Shown piece by piece: positions 10,945 through 22,157 of a DNA stretch of 64,000 nt; the stretch's first letter is position 1, and each line of letters starts with the position of its first letter. The notes under the pieces are model-generated. The model was not told where the DNA came from and did not search any database. It saw only the letters and a program-made list of their open reading frames with translations. A program made the translations under genes and the position numbers. The stretch lies in contig CM070619.1 of NCBI GenBank assembly GCA_036346255.1, forward strand, positions 31,254,342 to 31,318,341, in the 5' to 3' direction. The DNA comes from Ampelocalamus luodianensis (taxonomy: Eukaryota > Streptophyta > Magnoliopsida > Poales > Poaceae).

Positions 10945-12060
10945 TTTGTATATTTTTATAACTGTCTATTTGTATATTTTTATAAAAAAACTGTCAGAAA
11001 TTGTAAATGTCATTGTATATGTCTATTTTGTAAATGTCATTGCTAAACTAAATTTTGTAGAAAACTGCATGGAATCTGTGTAAATCCAAGCCATCCTCGA
11101 TCGAAGTAATGCTAAACAGATCAAACAAGACTCAAAAATCTCCAACTACCCCCAGAAACTGCCTGGCCAACTAAATACAACATTATATGGTCTATAAGTA
11201 TATTGATTACAGGACTCCATGAACCATGCAGCAGCTTTTCCAAAAAAAAAAAAAAAAACGCTTATTACCTAACTACCGAAACAGCGTACAGAAGGTGATG
11301 AAAAGAACTACAAATTTCCATAAATCAGTTAAATAATTAAAGAAGAAAATAGATCTCAAACGTGCTATCCTTTTTTCAAACATGAAGTCAAACTACCCGT
11401 TAAAACATTGAAAGATGCACAAACAAACTCACACCGGTAAACGCATGCACAAATTCATGATTAGCATCGTCCATCTGCATCATGTTAATCTTCATCTCCA
11501 GTATACAAAGTTGGGAATTTTTCAGAAAAATGAAGCTCATCTATAATTGTAAAACTACAGAAGGAAATAGATCCTAAAACGAACTAATACAAACCCAGTG
11601 GCAGAAGATGAGAAGCACTAACTCTCAAATTCCACCCACGGGCCAATTATAATCCCGTGGCTGGAAGAAAACCATCACATTTGAAAGAGAAAGAATCTTA
11701 TCATAGAGACAATAGATCCATATAAATCTGTCTGCCCAAACTACATGAACCGATAAGGACAACCAATTTGTTTCCCTACGAACCTAACAACAACAAAACA
11801 CACATCCATCAATTCAGCAACACATACAGACCAGACACCTTGCCTACACACCGAAACACTAACCTCACAGCAAAATCGCAGAGCAGGGTGCTTCGCTACA
11901 GAGACCCAATCCCAAACACCGACAGGAACAACAGCAAATAAATCCGCCAAACCAACCCGACGATTCACCCTACGCTCGAATCTGGGCGATTCGGACACGG
12001 CGAGCAACTCTCTGTTGCTCACCCGCCCACGAATCCAGAACATGTTCGACACCGATCTAC

Positions 12061-12240
12061 CGACCAACCACACAGAGGAGATAGGGGAAACGGGGTAGAA
12101 TGGGTGCCTGACAACGGCGCGCAAGGAGGGGAGCCGCAGCAGCTTCAGCCCGGGGAGCAGGTAGGGAGCCAGCAGAGAGCGACGGCGAAGGAGGAGGCTG
12201 CGGAGGGAGGGTGATTAGGGTTTACGCGGTCACGTGGCAT
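12061..12240 (-). promoter_or_regulatory. Predicted 5'-UTR exon and proximal promoter of leucyl-tRNA synthetase
   Basis: Read on the minus strand this is CT/CCG-rich leader sequence with CTCCCTCCGCAGCCTCC, typical of grass 5' UTRs. Just upstream are AAACCCTAA at 12215-12223, a telo-box common in promoters of translation-machinery genes, and a palindromic G-box CACGTG at 12231-12236. No TATA box is evident. Transposon sequence begins immediately beyond, at about 12244. The assignment to the synthetase gene is inference from position and motif type. Confidence 0.5.
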
Positions 12241-12243
12241 CAA

Positions 12244-13634
12244 GTTCATCGGGATTAGAGGGGGTCAGATGGCCGGGACAGCCCGGGCACAGCACTGTGT
12301 CCGATCCTGGCATAGCACGACTCATACTGTACATGGGATGGGTCAGTACAATAATTCGGGCCGTGCTTGGGCTGCCCCTCAGCAGGGCCCATGTGACCCA
12401 CAAAGAGGGGAGGGGGAGGGAAGGCAGAGGGTAGGCGGCAGTGCGGCTAGGAGGAAGTCGCGCGGCGAGGAGTAGGATCTTTGGTGTGGTGTGGAGCCGG
12501 CATGAGGCCGGCCGAGGCAATGGAGCGGAGTCGGGGGAAGAGAGGAGGAGGGTAGGGCGGCGGCCAACAGCCAACGCGGAGGAAGAAGAGGGAGGAGCTA
12601 GGGGGTGGCGACGCAATGGGGCCGTGCGCAGGAAAAGAGGAGGTAGGGCGTGGGGCAGGCGCGGCCACGCGCGAGAGGAGGCAAGGTGGCTGCTGGCGCG
12701 GAGGGAGGGGGCGACGGTCGGCATGGAGGGAGGAGGCGATGGCAATGCAGCAGGGGCACGTGCCACGTGTGGCAGGCCAAGGGGCGGGGGCGGGCATAGT
12801 GGCACCGTGAGCGTAGCGCATGGGGAGGGAGAAAGACGCAGGGGGAGACGGTGGGCCGGCCAAGCACGGTGGGCCGTGCCTGGCACGGCACTACCCGCAG
12901 GGAAAATGGTCGTTGCGGCCATTTAGGCGCAGTGGGTCATGCCTAGCACGGCACGGCACAGCCTATTTGGCTCGTTTAGCCCGTAATGGTCAGATTTTAC
13001 CATTTTAAAAATAGCAAACAAATTCAAAAAAAATCCTGAATTTTTTTCTATAAATAACCACCATGCCCTCCCTCATTCAGTACTCATTCATTCCTCAATC
13101 TCTTTTTCAAATTCTGTTGTGCAAATTTAAATTCGTTGTGAGATAATTTGGCAAAATTTTGAAATTATGCCAAATTTTGAAAAATTCAAATTTCGATAGC
13201 AATTCAACAAAAGAGGTACAATACTATTTTTTGGCTGCATAGCACAGCACGACACGAGACTGTTTAGGCACGGCCCATCCTAGCCCATGAGTTAAACGGG
13301 TCATGCTGTACTGACCCACGTGCCGTGAGGCAGCCCAGGCACGGCCCATCAACCTTTCATGCCATGCCAGCCTGAGCTCGTTTGGCCCAATGTGCCAAGG
13401 CTGGCCCACTAAGCCTGTTAGGCCTGAAAATTCAAAAAAAAATAGAAAAATGTGTAGAATTAAGAAATAGATATGAAAATTATAAAAAATAATAATAAGA
13501 CAAGCATATTGAAAATGTAATAAAGAGTTTTATTAATGTTCAAATGGCTGCCTCGTTAAAACATTTGTCTATTAAAAACTCAACATGAGAAAACCATAGC
13601 AAAGGAAAAGCAGTACAACATATAGCTCTTCATA
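12244..13634. mobile_element. hAT-like transposon remnant(s)
   Basis: The region has dense GGGCCGTGCCTGGC-type GC motifs in opposite orientations at about 12244-12390, 12850-13010 and 13230-13430. Such motifs are characteristic of subterminal regions of grass hAT elements. A CTATAAATAACC box near 13051 followed by CCCTCCCTCATTCAGTACTC resembles a transposase-gene promoter. On the minus strand, 13510-13630 carries AACGAGGCAGCC and AATAAAACTC phrases resembling a 3' UTR. No transposase domain survives. The GC-rich block at 12415-12850 may be captured sequence. Exact ends and target duplication were not resolved. Confidence 0.5.
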
Positions 13635-15265
13635 TGTAACATCCTAATTTTGGACTTGTATTTCAGATGTAAGAAAATGAGTAGAAATTAAAACTTTTTC
13701 TTATATCATGTATTTCCTATATGTTCTAAACAATTCTTGTACAAGAATTATGGAAATGCAAAGTCACAAGTCTTTTGATCCAAAACCTTGTCTTCCAAAA
13801 ACAATCTTGTCAAATCTTTTTATCATCTCCTAGAAATATTTTTCCCAAGTTCTAGAGATGGTATGTAACCTCTCTGAAAAATTTTACAATTTTTAGAAAT
13901 TGTTTGAATATTTTAAGAGGCAGTCAAACCAGTTTGACTTTTGGTCAAACCCTAGAACAAACCTTGATTATTTTCTAGAGAAAGATTCTTTGCATAAAAA
14001 CCTCTGGAAAATTTACACAAGGTTTAGCCTGGAATTACTAACCTCCAGTTAAAATTTTAGAATTTTTTGAGCTAGTTTGCTACATCTAAAAATTCTCCAA
14101 AGTTTCAGCTGGTAAATTAAACCCTAGGTCAAACCACAGGTTGGGCTTTGAGCCTGCTCGAACCCAAACCCCTTCTCTTGGTTGCACCCAACCCTATCAG
14201 CGCCTGGCTCAGTCCGTTCAAGCGCGCGTGCGACGTGGGCTGTTGGATCCCCATCAAACGGCCCTCGTTCGTTGAAACCTTCGGACCTCCGATCGCACCT
14301 TCGATTTCTAGCCGTTGGATCCTGATCCAGCTGCTGTGGGTGCATACCCCTTCGCACCAGTCGCCTTTTAAACCTGGCTCGAGCCAATTGGTTGAGCCCG
14401 ATCACCTAACTGCACCGGGTTCACTTTAAAACGCGTGTTCCATCTCAGCCGTTAGATTTCAATCGCACGGCCCTCCTCCGCGTGAACGTTCGGACCTCGC
14501 GATCGCGCCAACTCATTTGAGCCGTTAGATCTAGATCCAACCGTCCAGATGATTTGGGCTGTTCGGGTCACCCGGTTGGCACGTTCAAGCGTGACCGTCC
14601 GATTCTAATCCAAGGGCTCGCGATCACCCCTACTCTTTTAACCTCTAGAGCTCCGGTGTGATCTAAACCGTTCATTTTAGATCCAACGCTCAGGATCTCC
14701 TCCTTTGTTTTAAACCTCAGTAGCCTTGGGCGAATCTCAGCCGTTGGATTAAAATCGGACCGCCTACAACAACCCTAGCTTCTCTGGTCATCTTCTTCCT
14801 CGCGCCGTGCGCAGCACAGGGAGAGGAATGGCCTGGTCACATCGTGCTCCCTCGTCAACGCCTACTTATCGGGACGGTGCGGCGCGTCAGTGCTTTCGCC
14901 ATAGCCATGCCCTATCCTACACCCTATCATTTCTTTTTTCAGTTCACGGTGGTACCATGAGCCAAGCTCACCGAGGAGCTCGTTTTTGCTAAACCCTAAT
15001 TTTCCCAGCTATAAAAGGCCCCAAAACCCCTTCTGGTATTCCTTTACTCCACCCCTAGCTCCTTCTTAGCTTGTAGAGCTCAAAACACCGAAAAATAGCA
15101 AACCACCATTGTTGACCCGTGGAGCTCAATTGAGGACCTTTGTGCTCCAGTAGTTCATCTTCAATTCTTCTTCTCCCCTTTTGAGCCCTTTAGCCCTATA
15201 TTCATTTCCCCTAACTTGATTTTGGGTTTCATTCACAAGAATCACTCGATTTTAGGTTTGGATCT
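13635..15265 (+). mobile_element. Long LTR, first part (plus orientation), interrupted by a solo LTR
   Basis: It begins TGTAACATCC, and its first 180 bases match the reverse complement of the end of the 58120-63110 LTR. A TATA box CTATAAAAGG is at 15009-15018, followed by a leader matching the other copy. At 15265 the sequence breaks at GATCT, where another LTR is inserted, and resumes at 20193. Its U3 part holds several GCCGTTGGATC...GATCCAACGG-like interrupted palindromes (about 14295-14760). Assignment to a Tekay-like long-LTR family is inference from similarity to the LTR next to the integrase at 34 kb. Confidence 0.75.
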
Positions 15266-18200
15266 TGTGAGGACCCCGATTTATTCAACTTGTAATGCTT
15301 AGCCTTCCATTGACCCTAGCATCACAAATCGAATAAACCAAGCCTCGAGATATGTATACTTCCCAGAAATGCAGTATACACACCCCGTTACAAAATCAAG
15401 CATCAATTCCATACACAAGTGCTTACAATAACAAAACTTTATAATATACAACATAATGAACTTACAAGGTTCAGTTTCATACAAAAGGGCCGACTGGCCA
15501 AATAACAAGATAATATACCAAGTACGCAGCGGAAAACAGTAAATTAATTGAATTAAAAACATGAATTCACCACATAAGAAGACCCAATGGCTTGCCATAA
15601 CCCGCAGGGCAACCGACTGGGTTGAAACCAAAGCAAACTGACGTTCCTGCGCAAACTTTCCTTACCCGATTCGATCTCACCACCTGCTGTCCAGATTAGT
15701 AAATGCAAGCAAACAGTGAGTACACGAATGTACTCGCAAGACTTACGAGTAACAAACCTAGTTACTACTACATGCAGGCTTTAATCAAAGGAGAAAGCTC
15801 AAAGGTTATTTTCAGCGTAAAGCAAGTTTATTTGCAATAAGTAATAGTTTGAAGGCAGTTTTAACAATCTGATTTTTATTTGCATAAGTAACAGCGATAC
15901 AAAGTAGTAACAAAAAGACATCCTAGAGATGAATAACCCAATAGCCATCACAACAATAGCACGAGTTACCCACTCGTACCACCCATGTCAAGTTTTAATT
16001 AAAAAGGTTGTAGTCTAACTCTTGAAAAGCTTACCCAAGCGTGTCCATAACCTAGGACGAGGCTATTCGAATAGTTTTAACCCTACAGGGGTGTACCAAT
16101 GTACCCACACTTCAAACCGCCTTTTTGCCACTAGATGAAGTACACTTCCTTTGGTATGCCGGCACGGCTAAATCCTACGAGACATTTCCAATGGATTGAG
16201 CTAATCAAGAGCCGCACGTATGGGGGTTAACCCTTAGTGATCTGCTGGCGAAATATGGATCACAAGGACCCATACGTGGAGTAGGAGACACCGGCCTCGG
16301 TGGGTGCTCCCCTCCCCACAAACGTGTCTATGTTGCATATACCCCATATGCAACCCACCACACGACTCATTAATTAACACCCCCAAAGTACTGAGTCAAG
16401 AGAGGTCCCATTTTCCTCTAGTGTGGTTAGCACGCACAAATTGCCTGGATAACAGATACTCACAAGATGCTCGGTCCTTAATGACCCGGGCACCATTCCA
16501 GTCACACCCAAAAAAAACACACCATCTTACCATTGTGCCCAAGTCCAAATCATTTTGTTTTTAGTTTTAGTTTTCACAAATAAGCATAGTACAAGGTGCT
16601 GAATCATAAGTAATAATAAGTTATGTGTGATCAAGGTCATCGACTAAGTCGACAACCGCCCAATTCTACCGGTAACTAAGCATTGCTAAGCATTATATCG
16701 TAAAGACAATAAAGATACCATAATTCATTCACCGGGCTCTAATTCACCAGTGAGGATATTAACCTAGGTTTGTGGCAGGGGTGAACAATTTCAAGGCAAC
16801 AATGCAATAGGCTTAGCTACCTCTAATCGACAAAAATTAACTTTGACACAAGAAGCATGCATACTTAGTTTTTGCAATCAAGATATTCGAATTTAAAAGT
16901 AGTAGGAGCAATATGATCAAATGATGTTACACTGCTTGCCTTTGTTTGCTGGAGCTCTGGACATTCTCAGGATTATTTCGGTTGCACTCCCGAGTCATTG
17001 CCATCTAACGAAAAGAACCAACAAAACAAAAGCATCGAATAAACCCCCAATTCCAAAAGTCTCCAAAAATCAAGAACTTAATACACAAGGTAGATTGTTT
17101 TTAGATAAACTGAGGGACAAAGAAAAATTATTGGTTTTGAAGTTGATTTGAATTAGTTATGAATTTTTGAAGTTAAAATTATGACAATAAGTCTACTGCC
17201 CATTAACATACATGTACCACACTCTTGCTTTTCTAAATATCTTGACCCTTTTAGATGGACATGCTAATGGCTAGCCACTAAGAGTTTTACTCACTGATCT
17301 TTGCATTTGACAAAGTTTTAGCTCACTGAAACTACTAAATGCACTCACAAACTCTCCTCTGCTCAGACAACAGATCATCTAACAGACCCTTGAAGTTTTG
17401 ACAGCTAACCTTTCCAGTTAAAGAGCCATTCAAATTCGCTTTTAGACTAAGTTACTGCTGCTAAATGATTGCCTAACAACTAATTGAATCATCAACAATT
17501 CTAACTACTAGCCCTTTGACAATTATGTTATTCAACAGATTACTGCTCATTCATCTACAACAGCAAACCAAAACTGAAATAAAGTGCTACTAACCGGCTA
17601 TAACTGATCTTTCTGTAATCTTCAAACTTCCAGTTTGGCAACTCACTAAAATGATCTAATTGACCTTCACAACGCTTTGCTAGCAAAAGACATAAGATTT
17701 TGCAAGGTGGTTAAACTGATAATCTGAACTTTCTTCTAATCCTCTTTTCTGAACCTTCATACAAACAAGAGTGCTTAACATCTAGGGTTACCAATTTCCT
17801 CATTCATATGCTAAGCACTTCTTCTAAAGTGTTTTAAGAGGTAATAACAAATTTTATAAGTATTGGGAAATCTTATTTACGGAGAGTCGACAACAGGGAG
17901 ACCAGCACAGGAACAGCTCGGGCCAAAATTGGGGTGGCGAATCGCCATTTATTGGAGTGGCGGGAGGTGGAAGCAACTAGCAAAATGGATCGCCCGAGGT
18001 CTACCGGAGCTAGGAGGCGGATTAGGGCTTGGGCTACACTGTGGCGGTGCGACCAAGGTGGGCGGCGGCCGGTCATGGAGGAGAAACGGCGCGATGGCGC
18101 TGGACGCAATAGGGTGTGAATTAAAGGGAGATTGAGCTTCCTTAGGATACCGGATCGCGAGGAAGTGGTCGACGAGAGACGAACCCCGAGGTGGCCGACC

Positions 18201-20192
18201 AGCGTGAGCATCGGGCGGCATGGTGCGCGCCACCACGGCGAGGGTCCCGGGAGGAGGAGTGCAAGAGTGAGTGCCAGGGGATGTTAGAGGAAGGCCTAAG
18301 CTTACTCTAGAGGGAAGGAATTGGAGGAAGGGTCGCTGGAGAAGAGGTGGCGGCGATGGAGGCGGCATTGGCCGGAATCGGGGAAGAAGGCTCATGCGCT
18401 GCTCCTCAGTGGACCAAAACCAAAATTGTTTGAGGGCTTCATCCTCTGGATATGGGGGGCGCGCCGTGACGCAGCAGGCGAAGGCCGGAGATCGCCGGAG
18501 CGGCCGGAGAGCTTGGAGGCTGCGCGGCGGCTCTGCTCTTGGCATTCGGAGCTTGGGCCGAATGGGGCTCGAGGAGGAGAGGAAATGGAGGGTGAGTGGC
18601 AGGTAAGGAAAAAGGGCGTCGAGGGCAGCTCCGGTGGCTTACAAGGGCAGGCACTGAGGCGCGAACGGAGTGACGTTATGGCGGCGATGTTCTCCCGGTC
18701 ATGTCGCAAGGACAAAAGCGACACGGAAGGGACGGCGAGCAGCAGGCGCGAGGCAGTGGACGGCGGCCATGGCGGCGGCTTGAGGCGGCGAGAGCCGATG
18801 GTGAGGTGACGAAATGTGGGCGCGTCAGCGAGGAAACAAAGCGGCCGTGGCGCGAGCGAAGCCGGCGGCGCGGCGGCGGCGGAGAAGAAGACAAGCGGGC
18901 GGCGGGACCCACCACCGCATGGCACAAGAAGTGGCGGGTTTATAACCCGCGAACGCGCCATTTAATCCGGGCCGTTGGTTTCAAATGAACGGCCAAGATG
19001 GAGATGACGATCGAAACCTCCGATTGTCTTTACGACTGACCGTTGGATTCGCATCCAACGGCCAAATGAGCCGGTGCTTTGGCGATCCAGAATGTCTCTT
19101 GCGGCGTGGGCGACCGATCAAGATCCGACGGTTAGAATGCGCGGGATTTGAGTGGCGCGCGTGAGTTAGGTGGTTCGACCAGTCACGTTGGCTCTGGCGG
19201 ACGGCAGGTTGGGTCCCGTCGAGTAGGTCCGAGCCCAGGAACAAGCAAGGAGGTTTGACTGGTTTTTAATTCAAAGCTCCCACTTTGACCGAAGCTTCAA
19301 AATGTAGCAAATAAATTTCAAAAATCCTAGAATTTTTCAGGGAGGTTCCTAGGGTTACCTAGTGGCCAAATAAAATTTTAAACTTCATTGTTCATGAATT
19401 AATTGCTGATTTTAAATTCAAATCTACAAAAGGTTATAGAAGCAAGTTTGAATTTTCTGTGGATTGAATTTAGCTCAAAAAATTTGGGAAAAATAATATT
19501 TATTCATGATAATTATTATAAGATTTCAATAAATTATTTCCAGAGTTCTAATTGAAGTAAATTATTCCCACACATTATTTTAAGTGCATGCTCTTGATGT
19601 TTGACTTTCAAATTTTTGCTTTGACCAACTTTTTTAAAATAGTAAATTATTTCTAGAATTTGTGAATTTTTGAAGGTGGGTTTATAAGGTGCTACAGAAC
19701 CTAGGAAGAATACCTCCAGGCACTGCTCACATGTTTTGTTTGTATTTTAAATTCAAACATGCAAGTCAAATGAAAACCAATATTCTCCAAAACTCCAGAA
19801 AAATTCAAACAACCATAACAAAGCAGATGAAATCCAATCAGAGTATTCTCAGATTTGAGTCCCACTATATTTTCAAAATAGAAATTTAGTTTGTAGTTAC
19901 GAACTTGAGAACGTATATTTTCAAGTTTGAATTGGAGAAAGGAGTATAGGATTTCCAAGGTTAATTGCTATTCTCCATAATCAAAAGACTTTCGACCTAG
20001 GGTTTAACCCCACTCCAAACTAAGTTTTAGAATCTTGACAAACTTTTATTTTGTTTGAACATTTTCATTTTCAGGTTTTGAAAAACAGTGTCGTAGCCTA
20101 ATCATATAACAAAAAGTTTTAAAAGGGCCAAAATTTCATAAATGCACAGTAGATGCGTAACTAATCCAACTTAAGAATTTTGGGCTGTTACA
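15266..20192 (-). mobile_element. Solo LTR, 4,927 bp, with 5-bp target duplication GATCT
   Basis: On the minus strand it starts TGTAACAGCCC at 20192 and ends GGTCCTCACA at 15266, the canonical TG...CA. It is flanked by GATCT at 15261-15265 and GATCT at 20193-20197. There is no internal coding sequence and no second LTR inside, and the length matches the 4,991-bp copy at 58120. This fits a solo LTR left by LTR-LTR recombination. A TATA-like TTATAAAC on the minus strand lies at about 18937-18945. It precedes a GC-rich stretch (about 18900 down to 17870) that gives long spurious ORFs. The 3' part (15.3-16.7 kb) aligns with the equivalent parts of 22.2-23.6 kb and 58.1-59.6 kb. Confidence 0.85.
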
Positions 20193-22157
20193 GATCTTTT
20201 AAGCCAAAATCATCCTCTTTCTTCTCCAGCTCCGGTAAGGACTTCTTTTCTCAATTAATTGCTTGTGAAGCTTCTTTGAGCTATAATGAAGCTATTTTGA
20301 CTATCAGTGGTGTTCATTTTGGCTCAGGTTTCATTTTCCACTTCTTCTTCTTCGGCGCCGGCAAGCTTCTCCACCCCCAGAGCAACTCCGGCCACCTATG
20401 TTCCTCTCCAGCGATAAGGTAGCTCCTGTGTAGTCCCTAGAGGCTGGACACTAGCTTCCTTGAACTGCGGCGTAGCTTTTTGCTATTTTCCATTTTGGTC
20501 GTGCTTTTGCTTGCGCGCTCTTCTCCGGCTAGCCGCGATGTGGTCCTCCTCTGTGGTCGCCACCTACACTAGTGTGTGCGCGTGGCTATGACGGACTCAT
20601 TTTGGCCCTTGGTCGGCGCTAGCGTAGTCCACGTCGCCGGCGGCGAGCTCGGGAGCGCCCTCGGCTTCGTTGTCAGACATAAACAGCCGCGTCGTATTTT
20701 CGTTAGGGTACAGTAATGACGCCATTAATTGCTTAATCATTGTTAATCATTGGAGGTAATTAATATGTCTTAAACTGGTCTACTGTGCCACTGACAGTGG
20801 GCCCAACCATTAACCCCCCCCGTCGGCCTTAAGACATCATTAATGTTTAATCATTGATAATTAGTGCTTAACATTAATTGGCTGTCGGAAATAACTCTTT
20901 GAGTCACTGTCATGTGGGCCCCCCAACCGCTTAAACCGCTCTCAGTACGAATTTATTAGGACACCATTAATGCTAATAATCACTAATCATTGGGTTTAGC
21001 ATTTATTAGCTGTCCTAAATTGCCTCTATGCCGCTTACATGTGGGCCCATGCATTTAAACCTCCCCGCGCACTTAAAATCCACATGTTATTTGCGCTGTC
21101 GTGGGACCGTCGATCTCAAAATCAACGGGCGGATCTTCGGGACTTTCGGTCCTGAACGTTCCACGTCACTAGGGCCGCCCATCTCTTGATCAACCGCCGA
21201 GATCGATGTCCGATCGGGTCACGCGAACCACACATGAACCTAGGTCGCCCATTTCTAGATCTGCGGCTTTCAGTTGTATGGCGTTCGGACCACCAGCTCC
21301 CAATCGCGTGGGCCGCCCATCCGCGATGAGTTGCCGAGATTGAGTGGGCCGTTCGGTCGCCTTCGGAGCGCATGACGCCTAAGCCCTCCATCCTTTGATC
21401 TGCGGTCCGAGATCGATTGGGCGTTCGGGTCCCCGAACGCCCCATTCGCGTGGACCGCTGGATCTTGATCCAATGGTGAGCCTTTGTGGATCGCGCGCGT
21501 GCGTTTTCCTCCGTCGTGGGTAGTTGGATTCCGAATCGAGGGCCCACGTCCGTCCATGTCGATTCCTTTTTGTTAAGTTTGGTTTTATTTCGTTAAGCCT
21601 TTATTTGTCAACTAGAAAATTATATTAAAACTTTAAAAACTCATAACTAATTCATTTTAATTCCAAATCGGTTGATTCCAATTTTGTTAATTCTCTTGTT
21701 AACTAAAATTTAATCTAAAAATGGTTTTAAGATTAGTTTAGCTCCAAAAAAATATGAGAATAAATTTAATTCCTGCTTAGGGTTATTATGTGCATTAAAA
21801 ATTCATTTAATTTGAAAAATGCATAACTATTTCTCTGTAGATCATTTTTGTGTGAATCCAACCATGTTAAATTCCTGTTTAGCTAACGTTCAACCTAAAA
21901 ATACATGTAGGCGCTGATTCTGTACCAAAAAATTATATAGGTTGAGTTGACTTGATTAGGTATAAATATTGTCTAGAAATTTATTTAAAATTTGTAAAAT
22001 ACACAAGTAATTTCCTGTAACTCCAAATTTAGCAAACTAAAATCTGTTAAATTCCTCTGATAATGTACTTCAATATAGGATATGTTTTGTTCATTTATTT
22101 GACTCTGAAAAATGATATGTTCTAGTTTCACAACTTAGAAAAATCATAAGTAATTCA
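20193..22157 (+). mobile_element. Long LTR, second part (resumes after the nested solo LTR)
   Basis: Immediately after the target duplication the sequence resumes the plus-oriented LTR of 13635-15265. The phrase CTTTCTTCTCCAGCTCCGGTAAGG has its counterpart in reverse complement near 61.9 kb. The copy continues with tandem TTAATGATTA/GGGCCCAC subrepeats (about 20690-21065) and CCGTTGGAT-type palindromes (21.1-21.55 kb). It ends abruptly at 22157, where a minus-oriented LTR of the same superfamily begins. About 2 kb of its 3' portion, judged from the intact copy, is missing from the window. Confidence 0.7.
20690..21065 (+). repeat. Tandem subrepeats within the LTR
   Basis: Three imperfect units of roughly 110-130 bp combine an AT-rich ATTAATGCTAATCATTG-like half with a GTGGGCCC half. 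The same kind of array is at 24860-25345 and 60935-61425 in the opposite orientation. Confidence 0.65.

Larger units (their letters stand above)
9841..12060 (-). other. Predicted 5'-UTR intron of the leucyl-tRNA synthetase gene
   Basis: On the minus strand the sequence just before the start codon is a pyrimidine-rich tract ending TTGATCAG, followed by GAAAATG, a good 3' splice site. About 2.2 kb upstream, GGTCG|GTAGATCGG at 12056-12065 is a plausible donor next to a CT-rich, leader-like segment. The interval has no coding signal and carries a truncated MITE and several small repeats. The exact donor is inferred; RNA evidence would settle it. Confidence 0.5.

Noticed and set aside
11741..12124. 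127-codon minus ORF near the synthetase 5' end
   Set aside because: Runs through the predicted donor site and leader; no protein similarity recognised.
12230..12926. 230-codon minus and 161-codon plus ORFs
   Set aside because: Compositional ORFs in GC-rich hAT-like sequence.
17873..18961. Overlapping ORFs of 112-198 codons on both strands
   Set aside because: Same kind of GC-rich LTR leader as at 26.5-27.4 kb; lies inside a solo LTR with target duplication.
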